DNA of 64,000 nt. It comes from Rhodobacteraceae bacterium M382. GTDB taxonomy: Bacteria > Pseudomonadota > Alphaproteobacteria > Rhodobacterales > Rhodobacteraceae. A program made the position numbers and the translations under genes. The stretch covers positions 434,001 to 498,000 of the forward strand of contig CP081098.1 in NCBI GenBank assembly GCA_025141015.1, given 5' to 3'. Below the pieces are notes generated by a model. That model was given only the letters and a program-made list of their open reading frames with translations. It did not search any database and had not been told where the DNA came from. Below, piece by piece: positions 1-8,931 of the stretch; positions within the stretch are counted from its first letter, which is position 1, and each line of letters starts with the position of its first letter.

Positions 1-69
1 TTGCGCCCGGTCAATGGGTTGGCCGACATCAAGGAAGTGACCGCCTCGATCGAGGCTATCCTAGGGTAA
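1..69 (+). CDS. adk: Adenylate kinase, C-terminal fragment (5' end outside window)
   Basis: The open frame entering the window reads LRPVNGLADIKEVTASIEAI-LG and stops at TAA 67-69. Only 22 residues are visible, so no catalytic motif can be seen. The call rests on position: in alphaproteobacteria adk lies between secY and rpsM. The ending (a short helix after a glycine-rich V-x-G-L turn) resembles bacterial adenylate kinases. Adenylate kinase interconverts ATP and AMP with two ADP in the cytoplasm. Inferred mainly from synteny. Confidence 0.7.
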   Translation: MRPVNGLADIKEVTASIEAILG

Positions 70-83
70 TATCCGAATTGGGG

Positions 84-112
84 TTGACGATTTTCTGAAA
101 AGTCAATACCCA
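84..112 (+). promoter_or_regulatory. Candidate promoter for the rpsM-rplQ segment
   Basis: TTGACG (84-89) and TACCCA (107-112) are separated by 17 nt, in the 202-nt gap between adk and rpsM. The -35 box is near consensus and the -10 box is weak. It would give the S13-S11-alpha-L17 segment its own transcription in addition to read-through from upstream. Confidence 0.5.
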
Positions 113-144
113 CCCGCATTCCCTACGGGAATTGATTCCTGTTG

Positions 145-160
145 GGCAGATTCGTCTGCC
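145..160 (+). promoter_or_regulatory. TTCG-capped hairpin in the rpsM leader
   Basis: GGCAGA (145-150) pairs perfectly with TCTGCC (155-160) around a TTCG loop (UUCG in RNA), an especially stable tetraloop. It lies in the long untranslated stretch before rpsM. A smaller stem, ATTCCC/GGGAAT (118-123/127-132), precedes it. There is no T-run, so it is not an intrinsic terminator. It could be an mRNA stability element or a ribosomal-protein autoregulation site (inference). Confidence 0.45.
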
Positions 161-271
161 TGCAAGACCACCTCGAACAGATGCTGGATCCGCTGGCCAC
201 ACTGCCAAGATCGAGTGTTGTGAAAAAAGGTTCCGGCGCTACGGAATCGCAACAAAAAAGGAAAGTGACAC

Positions 272-640
272 GTGGCACGTATTGCCGGCGTAAACATCCC
301 GACTGCTAAGCGGGTCCCTATCGCCCTCACCTATATCACCGGAATCGGTAACACTTCGGCTTCAGCGATCTGCGAAGCTGTCGGCATCGACGCGACCCGT
401 CGCGTCAACGAGCTGAGCGACGCCGAAGTTTTGGCCATCCGCGAGCACATCGACGCCAACTATAACGTCGAAGGCGACCTGCGTCGTGAAGTTCAGATGA
501 ACATCAAACGCTTGATGGATCTGGGCTGCTACCGTGGCCTGCGTCATCGTCGTAACCTGCCCGTTCGCGGTCAGCGTACCCACACCAATGCTCGTACTCG
601 CAAAGGCCCCGCAAAGGCCATTGCTGGTAAGAAGAAATAA
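272..640 (+). CDS. rpsM: 30S ribosomal protein S13
   Basis: The 122-residue product begins [10 protein letters not shown] and ends in the basic tail [11 protein letters not shown] typical of bacterial S13, which sits at the head of the small subunit and contacts the large subunit and P-site tRNA. The helix-two-turn-helix core ([10 protein letters not shown]) and the [16 protein letters not shown] tract are both visible. The start codon is GTG at 272 with AAGGAAAG about 7 nt upstream; this matches the family N-terminus. rpsK follows after 15 nt in the same operon. Confidence 0.97.
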   Translation: MARIAGVNIPTAKRVPIALTYITGIGNTSASAICEAVGIDATRRVNELSDAEVLAIREHIDANYNVEGDLRREVQMNIKRLMDLGCYRGLRHRRNLPVRGQRTHTNARTRKGPAKAIAGKKK

Positions 641-655
641 GGGAGGGTTTGATCA

Positions 656-1045
656 ATGGCACGCGAAAAGACTCGTACCAAGAAAAAAGAGCGTAAGAAC
701 ATTGCATCGGGCGTTGCCCATGTGAACTCGACGTTCAACAACACCAAGATCCTGATCTCGGACGTACAGGGCAACGCGATCTCGTGGTCGTCGGCCGGTA
801 CCATGGGCTTCAAAGGCTCGCGGAAATCGACCCCCTATGCTGCTCAGATGGCTGCAGAAGATGCAGGCAAAAAAGCACAGGAACACGGTGTGAAGACTCT
901 GGAAGTCGAAGTCCAGGGCCCCGGCTCGGGTCGTGAATCGGCTTTGCGCGCACTGGCTGCTGCCGGCTTCAACATCACGTCGATCCGTGACGTGACGCCG
1001 ATTGCACACAACGGCTGCCGCCCACCAAAGCGCCGCCGCGTCTAA
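656..1045 (+). CDS. rpsK: 30S ribosomal protein S11
   Basis: The 129-residue protein has the S11 signature stretches NSTFNNTKI near residue 24 and [10 protein letters not shown] at the C-terminus. S11 lies on the platform of the small subunit near the E-site codon. GGGAGGG (641-647) gives a Shine-Dalgarno sequence for the ATG at 656. It is co-transcribed with rpsM. A longer than usual 118-nt spacer with hairpins separates it from rpoA. Confidence 0.97.
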   Translation: MAREKTRTKKKERKNIASGVAHVNSTFNNTKILISDVQGNAISWSSAGTMGFKGSRKSTPYAAQMAAEDAGKKAQEHGVKTLEVEVQGPGSGRESALRALAAAGFNITSIRDVTPIAHNGCRPPKRRRV

Positions 1046-1060
1046 TAGACCAAAAATTGC

Positions 1061-1093
1061 ACTGGGGCCTCGTGTTTTCACATGGGCCCCAGT
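1061..1093 (+). promoter_or_regulatory. Strong hairpin in the rpsK-rpoA spacer
   Basis: ACTGGGGCC (1061-1069) pairs perfectly with GGCCCCAGT (1085-1093), and a GTG/CAC stem extends inside the loop. A second inverted repeat, GTCTGT (1115-1120)/ACAGAC (1141-1146), follows just before the rpoA start. Only a short TTTTA tract lies downstream, so complete termination is unlikely. Attenuation or RNA processing between the S11 and alpha cistrons is a plausible role (inference). Confidence 0.5.
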
Positions 1094-1163
1094 CCGTCAT
1101 TTTAAACCTCGGGCGTCTGTACCTTTTGGGACCATGGGGCACAGACAGGAATGGAGGGACCGC

Positions 1164-2180
1164 ATGATCCACAAGAATTGGGCAGAACTTATCAAGCCGA
1201 CCCAGTTGGAGGTGAAGCCGGGCAATGACCCAGCGCGCCAGGCAACTGTTGTGGCCGAACCGCTCGAGCGCGGCTTTGGTCTGACACTGGGCAACGCCCT
1301 GCGTCGCATCCTGATGAGCTCGCTGCAAGGCGCCGCCATCACCAGCGTTCAGATTGATAACGTCCTGCACGAGTTCTCGAGCGTGGCCGGTGTGCGTGAA
1401 GACGTCACCGACATCATCCTGAACCTCAAGCAAGTGTCGCTGCGCATGGAAGTCGAAGGCCCCAAGCGCCTGTCGATCAATGCCAAAGGCCCGGCTGTCG
1501 TGACCGCAGGTGACATCAGCGAAAGCGCTGGTATCGAGGTTCTGAACCGCGAACACGTCATCTGTCACCTCGACGATGGTGCTGATCTGTTCATGGAACT
1601 GACCGTGAACACCGGCAAAGGTTATGTCTCGGCCGACAAGAACAAGCCCGAAGATGCGCCCATCGGTCTGATCCCGATCGACGCGATCTATTCGCCGGTC
1701 AAACGCGTCAGCTATGATGTGCAGCCGACCCGCGAAGGTCAGGTTCTGGACTATGACAAACTGACCATGAAAGTGGACACTGACGGGTCGATCACGCCGG
1801 ATGATGCCGTGGCTTATGCCGCTCGCATTCTGCAGGATCAGCTGTCGATCTTCGTCAACTTCGAAGAGCCCGAGTCGGCCAGCCGTCAGGACGAAGACGA
1901 CGGTCTGGAGTTCAACCCGCTGCTGCTGAAGAAAGTGGACGAGTTGGAACTGTCGGTGCGTTCGGCGAACTGTCTGAAGAACGACAATATCGTTTATATC
2001 GGGGATCTGATTCAGAAAACCGAAGCAGAAATGCTGCGCACGCCGAACTTTGGCCGCAAGTCGCTGAACGAGATCAAGGAAGTGCTGTCCGGCATGGGAC
2101 TGCACCTGGGCATGGACGTCGAAGATTGGCCGCCTGACAACATCGAAGATCTGGCCAAGAAGTTCGAAGACAGCTTCTAA
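1164..2180 (+). CDS. rpoA: DNA-directed RNA polymerase alpha subunit
   Basis: The 338-residue product begins [10 protein letters not shown]. It contains the N-terminal dimerisation/assembly domain (for example [17 protein letters not shown] near residue 40) and a C-terminal domain that binds UP elements and activators ([28 protein letters not shown]). The frame is open further upstream, but the ATG at 1164 follows GGAGGGACC at 1152-1160 and gives the usual rhodobacterial length. It lies between rpsK and rplQ, as in most bacteria. Confidence 0.97.
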   Translation: MIHKNWAELIKPTQLEVKPGNDPARQATVVAEPLERGFGLTLGNALRRILMSSLQGAAITSVQIDNVLHEFSSVAGVREDVTDIILNLKQVSLRMEVEGPKRLSINAKGPAVVTAGDISESAGIEVLNREHVICHLDDGADLFMELTVNTGKGYVSADKNKPEDAPIGLIPIDAIYSPVKRVSYDVQPTREGQVLDYDKLTMKVDTDGSITPDDAVAYAARILQDQLSIFVNFEEPESASRQDEDDGLEFNPLLLKKVDELELSVRSANCLKNDNIVYIGDLIQKTEAEMLRTPNFGRKSLNEIKEVLSGMGLHLGMDVEDWPPDNIEDLAKKFEDSF

Positions 2181-2318
2181 GTCATTCGGGGAGGGCCACG
2201 GCCCTCCTCTTCAATGCCCGGGTTGGCCGGGGAAGACATGGGCAATCCTGCCCCAAGGAGAGGGACTGACACGCATCGGTCTCCAGACAAAGCACAAGCT
2301 TGAATAAGGAATATCAAA

Positions 2319-2741
2319 ATGCGCCACGCACGTGGATACCGTCGCCTGAACCGCACACACGAGCACCGCAAGGCTCTGTTTGCAAACATGGCTGGCTCGT
2401 TGATCGAACACGAGCAGATCAAGACGACTCTGCCGAAAGCAAAAGAACTGCGCCCGATCATCGAAAAAATGATCACTCTGGCGAAAAAAGGCGACCTGCA
2501 CTCGCGTCGTAACGCTGCTTCTCGTCTGAAAGAAGACCAGTATGTTGCGAAATTGTTCGACGTTCTGGGCCCCCGCTACAAGGACCGTCAGGGCGGATAC
2601 GTTCGCATCCTGAAAGCCGGTTTCCGGTATGGCGACATGGCCCCGATGGCGATCATCGAATTCGTTGACCGTGATCTGGACGCCAAAGGCGCAGCCGACA
2701 AGGCACGCGTTGCTTCGGAAGAAGTAGCCGCAGAAGAATAA
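2319..2741 (+). CDS. rplQ: 50S ribosomal protein L17
   Basis: The 140-residue protein begins [20 protein letters not shown], the family N-terminus. It ends in an acidic-plus-alanine tail (EEVAAEE) typical of alphaproteobacterial L17. L17 lies at the bottom of the large subunit near the exit tunnel. It is the last gene of the operon: a spacer of about 140 nt separates it from rpoA and a strong terminator follows 29 nt after the stop. Confidence 0.97.
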   Translation: MRHARGYRRLNRTHEHRKALFANMAGSLIEHEQIKTTLPKAKELRPIIEKMITLAKKGDLHSRRNAASRLKEDQYVAKLFDVLGPRYKDRQGGYVRILKAGFRYGDMAPMAIIEFVDRDLDAKGAADKARVASEEVAAEE

Positions 2742-2770
2742 GAACTTTGAGGATCTTATCCTCGGTTCAG

Positions 2771-2800
2771 GCCCCGCTCGATTTCGAGCGGGGCTTTTTT
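2771..2800 (+). terminator. Intrinsic terminator of the ribosomal/rpoA operon
   Basis: GCCCCGCTCG (2771-2780) pairs with CGAGCGGGGC (2785-2794) in a perfect 10-bp stem with an ATTT loop, and six T follow directly. This is a textbook rho-independent terminator. Confidence 0.95.
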
Positions 2801-2848
2801 GTGCGCTGGCCCTTGGCAGACCAAGGCGGTTGTCCCTAGGGTGATCGC

Positions 2849-3901
2849 ATGACCTTGAATGTCCTTCCCGACCGTATCGACCGTCCGTCTGCCTGGATTG
2901 GACAGGACATGCATCGACGTCCACAGGAATGGTTGGTTGAACTGTCACCGCGCGATATCGCGGATCTGGAACAGGCGGCGAAACACTATCTGAACATAGG
3001 GCGGGACATCGGCGAAATCACCAAAGCCGACTTTCCTCTGGTTCACTTCGGAACCCACCTAGAGACCCTGCGCGATCAATTGATCAACGGGATTGGGTTT
3101 GAAGTCCTGCGTGGCCTGCCGGTTCAGCATTATTCGCAACACATGACAGCCGCCATTTTTTGTGGCGTCGGCGCGCATCTCGGATCGGCAAGGTCACAGA
3201 ACGCGGCTGGCCATATCCTGGGCCATGTGCGCGATATTGGGGCGGATGCGAAGGACCCCAATACCCGAATCTACCAGACTCACGACCGCCAGACCTTTCA
3301 TACGGACAGCGCCGACGCCGTCGGCCTGATGTGCTTGCAAGATGCGCTCGAAGGTGGAGATTCGCTTTTGGTGAGCGTCGAGGCGATTTTCAATCGGATG
3401 CGGGTGGACTGTCCTGATCTGTTGCAACTGTTGTTTGATCCCATTGCGACGGATCGTCGGGGCGAAGTCCCGGAGGGGATGGACCCGTTTATGACCATCC
3501 CACCGCTCAGCTGGTGTGAGGGGCGATTGACGGTGTTCTACCAACGCCAATACATCGACAGCGCGCAACGGTTCGCGGACGCGATGCAACTGACACCTGA
3601 TCACATTCGGGCCTTGGACACATTTGACGCACTGGCCAATGACCCGGTTCTGCATTTGCCTATGCGGTTGCAGCCGGGGGATATGCAATTCGTCTATAAT
3701 CACTCCCAGCTGCACGATCGGACAGGGTTTACAGACCGACGTGACCCGGCACTGCGCCGGCATCTGTTGCGACTATGGCTGTCGTTGCCTGGGGACCGAA
3801 CATTGCCGCCTAGTTTCGCGCAGCGCTATGGCAATCTCGAAGTCGGAAACCGGGGCGGGATCATAACGGATGGAACCCGTCTGCATGCGCCTCTGGATTG
3901 A
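2849..3901 (+). CDS. TauD/TfdA-family Fe(II)/2-oxoglutarate dioxygenase
   Basis: The 350-residue protein shows the HxD...H iron-binding facial triad of the TauD/TfdA superfamily: H151 and D153 in QTFHTDSADAVGL, and a distal His (H289) in SQLHDRTGF, followed by the arginine-rich RRHLLRLWLSLP segment that binds 2-oxoglutarate. Such enzymes couple oxidative decarboxylation of 2-oxoglutarate to hydroxylation of a substrate. The substrate here is not evident: the gene stands alone between a terminator and htrA, with no transporter beside it. The start at 2849 has no strong Shine-Dalgarno. Confidence 0.85.
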   Translation: MTLNVLPDRIDRPSAWIGQDMHRRPQEWLVELSPRDIADLEQAAKHYLNIGRDIGEITKADFPLVHFGTHLETLRDQLINGIGFEVLRGLPVQHYSQHMTAAIFCGVGAHLGSARSQNAAGHILGHVRDIGADAKDPNTRIYQTHDRQTFHTDSADAVGLMCLQDALEGGDSLLVSVEAIFNRMRVDCPDLLQLLFDPIATDRRGEVPEGMDPFMTIPPLSWCEGRLTVFYQRQYIDSAQRFADAMQLTPDHIRALDTFDALANDPVLHLPMRLQPGDMQFVYNHSQLHDRTGFTDRRDPALRRHLLRLWLSLPGDRTLPPSFAQRYGNLEVGNRGGIITDGTRLHAPLD

Positions 3902-3982
3902 GCCGAGCGGGAAAACGCCCAACGTCTTGCATTCAGCGGGTCTCGACCGCATATCGGGGGGCACGCTGAAAAAGGAAGTCAC

Positions 3983-5371
3983 ATGTTCCGAACGATCTTT
4001 GCCATCTTGGTTATCCTGTGGGCTCCTCTAGCCAGTGCCGAGACCCGAATTCCAAACTCCCAGGCGGAGATCTCGTTGGGATTCGCGCCCCTGGTAAAAC
4101 AGGCGGCACCAGCCGTGGTGAATATCTATGCCAAGATCGTGACCGAGCAGCGTCAGCGGTCGCCGTTCATGAGCGACCCGTTTTTTGATGAGTTCTTTCA
4201 GGGTTTTGCCAAACCCCGGCCGCGGGTCCAAAATTCGTTGGGTTCGGGGGTCATACTGACCGCTGACGGGATTGTGGTGTCGAATTATCATGTCGTTGGC
4301 ATGGCGACGGAAATCCGCGTGGTGACAACGGATCGACGTGAATACAATGCCCGTGTGGTTCTGGCCGACAAAGCCAGCGATCTGGCCATTCTGCAATTGG
4401 ATGATGCCGCCGAATTGCCCTTTCTTCCGCTGCGCGACAGCGACAGCGTGGAAGTCGGGGAGTTGGTTCTGGCCGTTGGCAACCCGTTTGGCGTTGGACA
4501 GACCGTCAGCAGCGGCATCGTGTCGGGTCTGGCCCGATCCGGGTCAGCCGCGGGGGGCGGCTTGGGCTATTTCATTCAGACCGATGCAGCGATCAATCCA
4601 GGTAATTCCGGCGGAGCATTGATTGATGTGAACGGCGATTTGATAGGGGTGAATACCCGCATTGTCAGCCGCTCGGGCGGATCCAATGGTATTGGATTTG
4701 CGATTCCCGCCAATCTGGTCCGGGAATTCGTACAACAGTCCCGCAATGGTGCCGAAGAATTCATGCGTCCCTGGGCCGGTATGTCGGGGCAACCGATTGA
4801 CGCCGATCTGGCTGCCTCATTGGGAATGGACCTTCCCGAAGGCATGCTGATTTCAGACCTTCACCCGGCCAGCCCTTTTGCCAAAGCAGGATTCGCAGTC
4901 GGTGATGTCATCACCAAGGTTGACGGAGAGGTGGTCAATTCGCCGCCGGAAATGGTGTTCCGTATGACTGTCGCCGGAATGGGCAGCGAAGCAGAGTTCA
5001 TCAGGGTGCGTGACGGGACCGAAACACCTATCAAAGTGGCAATGAAACCGGCCCCGGACGACCCGCCCGCGAACCCGATTCAGTTTGATGAACACACAAC
5101 ATTGCCAGGATTGACGGTGGCACGTGTCAACCCGATGATAATTTCCCGAATGGCGTCCGTACCGCTTCCTGATGATGGTGTGGTGGTTCTGGATCCTGGC
5201 CCATATGGCGCGCGGGCCGGGTTGCAGGCCGGAGACGTCATCCGTGCGATCAATGGCGCGGAAGTGAGCGCACCGACTGATGTTTTGAAGTTGATGCAAG
5301 ACACGGGCCGCAGGGTTGAGATGGATCTGTTCAGACGTGGTCAGATTTTGAAACTTCGGTTCCGGCTGTGA
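3983..5371 (+). CDS. Periplasmic serine protease of the Do/HtrA (DegP-DegQ) family
   Basis: The 462-residue precursor has a signal peptide (hydrophobic residues 4-17, probable cut after ASA, residue 19). It has a trypsin-like domain with the catalytic triad H103 (SNYHVVG), D133 (KASDLAIL) and S209 (NPGNSGG), then two PDZ domains, roughly residues 265-350 and 370-460. Family members degrade or refold misfolded envelope proteins. AAAGGAAG about 8 nt before the ATG supports the start. It is shorter in linker regions than E. coli DegP. rarA lies 278 nt downstream. Confidence 0.93.
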   Translation: MFRTIFAILVILWAPLASAETRIPNSQAEISLGFAPLVKQAAPAVVNIYAKIVTEQRQRSPFMSDPFFDEFFQGFAKPRPRVQNSLGSGVILTADGIVVSNYHVVGMATEIRVVTTDRREYNARVVLADKASDLAILQLDDAAELPFLPLRDSDSVEVGELVLAVGNPFGVGQTVSSGIVSGLARSGSAAGGGLGYFIQTDAAINPGNSGGALIDVNGDLIGVNTRIVSRSGGSNGIGFAIPANLVREFVQQSRNGAEEFMRPWAGMSGQPIDADLAASLGMDLPEGMLISDLHPASPFAKAGFAVGDVITKVDGEVVNSPPEMVFRMTVAGMGSEAEFIRVRDGTETPIKVAMKPAPDDPPANPIQFDEHTTLPGLTVARVNPMIISRMASVPLPDDGVVVLDPGPYGARAGLQAGDVIRAINGAEVSAPTDVLKLMQDTGRRVEMDLFRRGQILKLRFRL

Positions 5372-5649
5372 GCCGGCTGTTATCTATCCCAGGGCAGAGG
5401 GCGGTCCATAAAATCAAGTCCGATCGACCAGACCGATAGATTTCAGGGTGGAAATGAGGACTTGGATTGAAACTGCCGCGTTCGTTGTTTAGGCGATGGT
5501 CTGGGCACAACAGTGCCTTGCTCGGCTCTCAAAATGCGAGTGTTGTGATTGCAGGATGATCTGGCCAAGCCCGTCGGGCGTTCCGGGTCAGGCAACGATC
5601 ATGGGGGGGCTGTGGCAGGTGCTCCCAAGTCGAAAGCGAGGTTATCCAG
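5372..5649 (+). other. Non-coding spacer, htrA to rarA
   Basis: No convincing gene is seen in these 278 nt. Open frames crossing it overlap rarA in another frame and lack family features. No clear terminator follows htrA. A GTTATCCAG segment ends at the rarA start without a good Shine-Dalgarno. Confidence 0.6.
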
Positions 5650-6960
5650 ATGTCAGATCTTTTCGATCTCGGAGAAAAACAAGGGACACAACCGTTGGCC
5701 GCCGCCTTGCGGCCACGGTCGCTGGACGACATCATCGGACAGGATGCTTTGACGGCCCAGGGGTCGATCCTGCAACGTCGGATCGCGGCAGATCAATTGG
5801 GCAGCATTGTCCTGTACGGCCCGCCCGGCATTGGAAAGACCTCCATAGCACGCGCTGTCGGCGACATGCTCAGCAAGGATTTTCGTCCCCTTCATGCGAC
5901 ACGCGCTGGTGTCAAAGAGATCCGCCAACTCGCGGACGAATCCCGTATGCGGCCCTTGCTCATCTTCGTTGACGAGGTTCATAGGTTCTCGGCGACTCAG
6001 GCTGATGATCTTCTGGCGATCTGTGAAGAAGGGACAGCCGATTTTATCGGTGCAACCACACAGAACCCGTATACCGCACTGCCCAAAGCTCTTATTTCGC
6101 GCTCGACCATTCTGAAACTTGAACCAATTTCGATCGAAGACATGGAAAAAGTCGTTGCACGCGGGCTTGATCATTTGGCGAGCACCGGAATCAATGTCTC
6201 CCTTTCGCCGGAACACAGGCAGCTCATCGCAGGGCGTTCGGGCGGTGATGCACGCCGCGCTTTGACAACGCTCGAGAGCCTGGCCGTTGGTCACACTTCT
6301 GGCGAACCTGTTGTCGTGACCGAAGCCATGATCGAAGAAGCGTATATGGCTGCACCGGTTAACCACGACCGATCAGGGGATCAGCATTACGATGTTATCT
6401 CGGCCTTTATCAAATCCATGCGCGGCGGTGGTGCACCAGATGCGGTTCTCTATTGGCTGGCACGGCTCTTCCATGGGGGTGAGGATCCGCGTTTTATCGC
6501 CCGCCGCATCATGATCCAGGCGTCTGAAGACGTGGGGCTTGCCGATAACGGGGCCCTCCAGACTGCGGTGGCGGCCGCCCAGGCTGTTGAAATGATTGGA
6601 TACCCCGAAGCAAGAATTATCCTTGCTCATGCTGCGCTTCATGTTGCCCGTGCGCCCAAATCTGGATCTGCCAATCATGGGATTTCGGCGGCGCTCGCGG
6701 CGGTCGCGAGCGAGCCACCGCAGCCGGTTCCGTTGCACCTGCGCGATACGCATTATCAAGGCAGTGAAAAATTGGGTCACGGCGGGTATCGAAGCCCGCA
6801 CAAGGATCCAAGAGGTTGGGTTGACCAGCAATATGCGCCAGGTATCGAACCGGGTCGCTTTTACAAGAGCGAGGCGCGCGATGCGCAGACATTTGAAAAG
6901 CGTGCAGATGAATATTGGGAGCGGGTCACAGGACGGCCAGTCCCAAAACTGTTCGAATAG
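5650..6960 (+). CDS. rarA: Replication-associated recombination protein A (RarA/MgsA AAA+ ATPase)
   Basis: The 436-residue protein has Walker A at about residues 57-64 (GPPGIGKT), Walker B (IFVDEVHRF near 105), sensor residues (GATTQNPY), and the C-terminal helical domain typical of the clamp-loader-like RarA/WRNIP1 family. The family acts at stalled replication forks with SSB, RecA and UvrD. The final YWERVTGRPVPKLFE is characteristic. No Shine-Dalgarno is evident, but MSDLFD matches the family start. Confidence 0.95.
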   Translation: MSDLFDLGEKQGTQPLAAALRPRSLDDIIGQDALTAQGSILQRRIAADQLGSIVLYGPPGIGKTSIARAVGDMLSKDFRPLHATRAGVKEIRQLADESRMRPLLIFVDEVHRFSATQADDLLAICEEGTADFIGATTQNPYTALPKALISRSTILKLEPISIEDMEKVVARGLDHLASTGINVSLSPEHRQLIAGRSGGDARRALTTLESLAVGHTSGEPVVVTEAMIEEAYMAAPVNHDRSGDQHYDVISAFIKSMRGGGAPDAVLYWLARLFHGGEDPRFIARRIMIQASEDVGLADNGALQTAVAAAQAVEMIGYPEARIILAHAALHVARAPKSGSANHGISAALAAVASEPPQPVPLHLRDTHYQGSEKLGHGGYRSPHKDPRGWVDQQYAPGIEPGRFYKSEARDAQTFEKRADEYWERVTGRPVPKLFE

Positions 6961-7216
6961 TGGTCTTTGGCTCGGGGCTGGCGGGGATCGCGGTCATCCG
7001 ATTGGCAAATGGGATGAAACGCCTCTCGGTGGCTGCGCCCAGCTGTCCATGACATGACCCTTGGGATAGGAAAAACGGGCTCCGAGACGGTGGAAACCGG
7101 GTTCTTTACTGGTGAAACTCGGGGAAAACTTGACATCCTGCCCCCCGCGCGCGACAGACCGTTGATGATTTCGAGGGCTGGTTTTCGGCGCTGACAATCA
7201 CGCAAGGAGTGGGTGC
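6961..7216 (+). other. Non-coding spacer, rarA to the pseudouridine synthase gene
   Basis: No supportable gene is seen in 256 nt. A 67-codon minus-strand frame (6994-7197) shows no recognisable domain and no good start signal. From general knowledge, a crcB fluoride-channel gene often sits here in relatives; no CrcB-like sequence can be read in any frame. AAGGAG at 7203-7208 serves the next gene. Confidence 0.5.
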
Positions 7217-8263
7217 ATGAGCCGGGTACAAAAGATCACGATCACCGAAGACGACGCGGGACAGCGGGTTGATCGCTGGCTGCGCCGGATGTTCCCTCAT
7301 GTCAGCCAGGGCAGCATCGAAAAGATGTGCCGCAAGGGTGATCTGCGGGTGGACGGCGGACGGGTCAAGGCCTCGACCAGGGTCGAGGAAGGTCAGACTG
7401 TGCGGGTTCCACCGTTGCCTGATGCAGATCACAAGCCCCCGGAAGCACGTGAAATCCGAATCTCCGCAGCCGATCAAAAGCTGATCCAAAGCTGTGTGAT
7501 CTATCGCGATGACGATGTGATCGTGCTGAACAAACCCTCTGGATTGGCCGTCCAGGGCGGCAGCGGTACCACCCGACATGTGGACGGTTTGGCCGAGGCG
7601 CTGCGCTTTGGCTATGACGAAAAACCCCGCCTGGTTCATCGGATCGACAAGGACACGTCCGGGGTGCTGGTGCTGGCCCGCACGCGCAAGGCTGCACAGG
7701 AATTGACAGCAGCGTTTCGACACAAGAACACGCGCAAGATTTATTGGGCGCTGGTTGCTGGTGTCCCAACCCCTTACCTCGGCGAGATCAAGACGGGTCT
7801 GGTCAAGGCTCCGGGCCACGGCAAAAGCGGCGAAGGCGAAAAGATGATCAATGTGCACCCACGCGACATTGATGAAACGCCGGGTGCCAAGCGGGCACAT
7901 ACGTATTACGCAACGCTATATCGTGTAGCATCGCGGGCGGCCTGGGTTGCGATGGAGCCAATCACCGGACGGACCCATCAGCTGCGGGCACATATGGCGG
8001 GGATGGGTCATCCGATCATCGGTGACGGCAAATATGGCGGTTCTGGTCAGGAAAACCTGGGAGATGGCTGGGGTGCCCAAATGGGTGGGATGATTTCCAA
8101 AAAGCTGCATCTGCACGCCCGACGCATGGTGTTCGAACATCCGGTGACCCGCAAGGATGTCGTTGTGGTTGCCCCATTGCCCGACCACATGAAGGAAAGC
8201 TGGGACACCTTTGGCTGGACCGAAGATCTGGCGGCTGACGACCCGTTCGAGGACCTGCAGTGA
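7217..8263 (+). CDS. rluC: RluA-family 23S rRNA pseudouridine synthase (RluC-like)
   Basis: The 348-residue protein has an N-terminal S4 RNA-binding domain (about residues 12-62; QRVDRWLRRMFPHVSQG). Its catalytic domain carries the HRIDKDTSGVLVLAR motif, whose aspartate (D144) is the family nucleophile. RluC makes pseudouridines 955, 2504 and 2580 in E. coli 23S rRNA; the exact target here is inferred from domain layout. AAGGAG lies 8 nt upstream of the ATG. The stop codon overlaps the start of the HAD gene by 4 nt, so the two are probably translationally coupled. Confidence 0.9.
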   Translation: MSRVQKITITEDDAGQRVDRWLRRMFPHVSQGSIEKMCRKGDLRVDGGRVKASTRVEEGQTVRVPPLPDADHKPPEAREIRISAADQKLIQSCVIYRDDDVIVLNKPSGLAVQGGSGTTRHVDGLAEALRFGYDEKPRLVHRIDKDTSGVLVLARTRKAAQELTAAFRHKNTRKIYWALVAGVPTPYLGEIKTGLVKAPGHGKSGEGEKMINVHPRDIDETPGAKRAHTYYATLYRVASRAAWVAMEPITGRTHQLRAHMAGMGHPIIGDGKYGGSGQENLGDGWGAQMGGMISKKLHLHARRMVFEHPVTRKDVVVVAPLPDHMKESWDTFGWTEDLAADDPFEDLQ

Positions 8264-8928
8264 GCGCATCGTTGCGATTGATCCTGTTTGATGTGGACGG
8301 CACGTTGGTCGACAGCCAGGCCGCGATTGTCGGTGCCATGACCGACGCGTTTGGGAGCATAGGTCTACCGGTACCGACCCGACCCGAGATCCTGTCAATT
8401 GTTGGATTGTCGTTGGATCGCGCCATGACACGTCTGGCACCGCAGGGGAATGCCGAAACACAGGCCGCATTGGTCGAAGGCTATAAATCTGCCTACCATC
8501 AGGCCCGGATGCAGGCCGGTGCCGGGCATTCGCCTTTGTATCCCGGGGCGCGTGCGACTCTGGAAGCGCTGAATGCGGTTCCGGAGTATCTTTTGGGGGT
8601 TGCGACCGGGAAATCACAACGCGGGATGGAAGGGTTGATCGAGGCGCATGACCTGACCTGTTTTGTCACCCGGCAAGTGGCGGATCACCACCCGTCCAAA
8701 CCGCACCCGTCCATGATTTTGACGGCAATGGCGGAAACCGGCGTGACGCCGGAGCATACAGTCATGATCGGGGATACGTCCTTTGACATGGATATGGCCC
8801 GTGCTGCTGGCGTGCGCAGCATTGGAGTGCCATGGGGGTACCACCCGGTGGATCGCATCGGTGCAGATCATGTGATTTCCAGTTTTGCGGATCTGCTGCC
8901 GTTGCTGAATGGACTATGGAAGGCTTAG
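8260..8928 (+). CDS. HAD-IA hydrolase, phosphoglycolate-phosphatase-like
   Basis: The 222-residue protein has HAD motif I (FDVDGTLVD, D11 nucleophile and D13), a helical cap, motif II threonine (GVATGKS), motif III lysine (SKPHPSM) and motif IV aspartates (IGDTSFDMDMA). It probably dephosphorylates a small phosphometabolite; the substrate is unknown. The start is GTG inside the GTGA that ends the pseudouridine synthase gene. ATP12 follows after 3 nt, making a tight three-gene operon. Confidence 0.88.
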   Translation: MSASLRLILFDVDGTLVDSQAAIVGAMTDAFGSIGLPVPTRPEILSIVGLSLDRAMTRLAPQGNAETQAALVEGYKSAYHQARMQAGAGHSPLYPGARATLEALNAVPEYLLGVATGKSQRGMEGLIEAHDLTCFVTRQVADHHPSKPHPSMILTAMAETGVTPEHTVMIGDTSFDMDMARAAGVRSIGVPWGYHPVDRIGADHVISSFADLLPLLNGLWKA

Positions 8929-8931
8929 AGC

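Noticed and set aside
6994-7197. 67-codon minus-strand frame between rarA and the pseudouridine synthase gene
   Set aside because: No recognisable domain, no ribosome-binding site and a composition like random GC-rich sequence.
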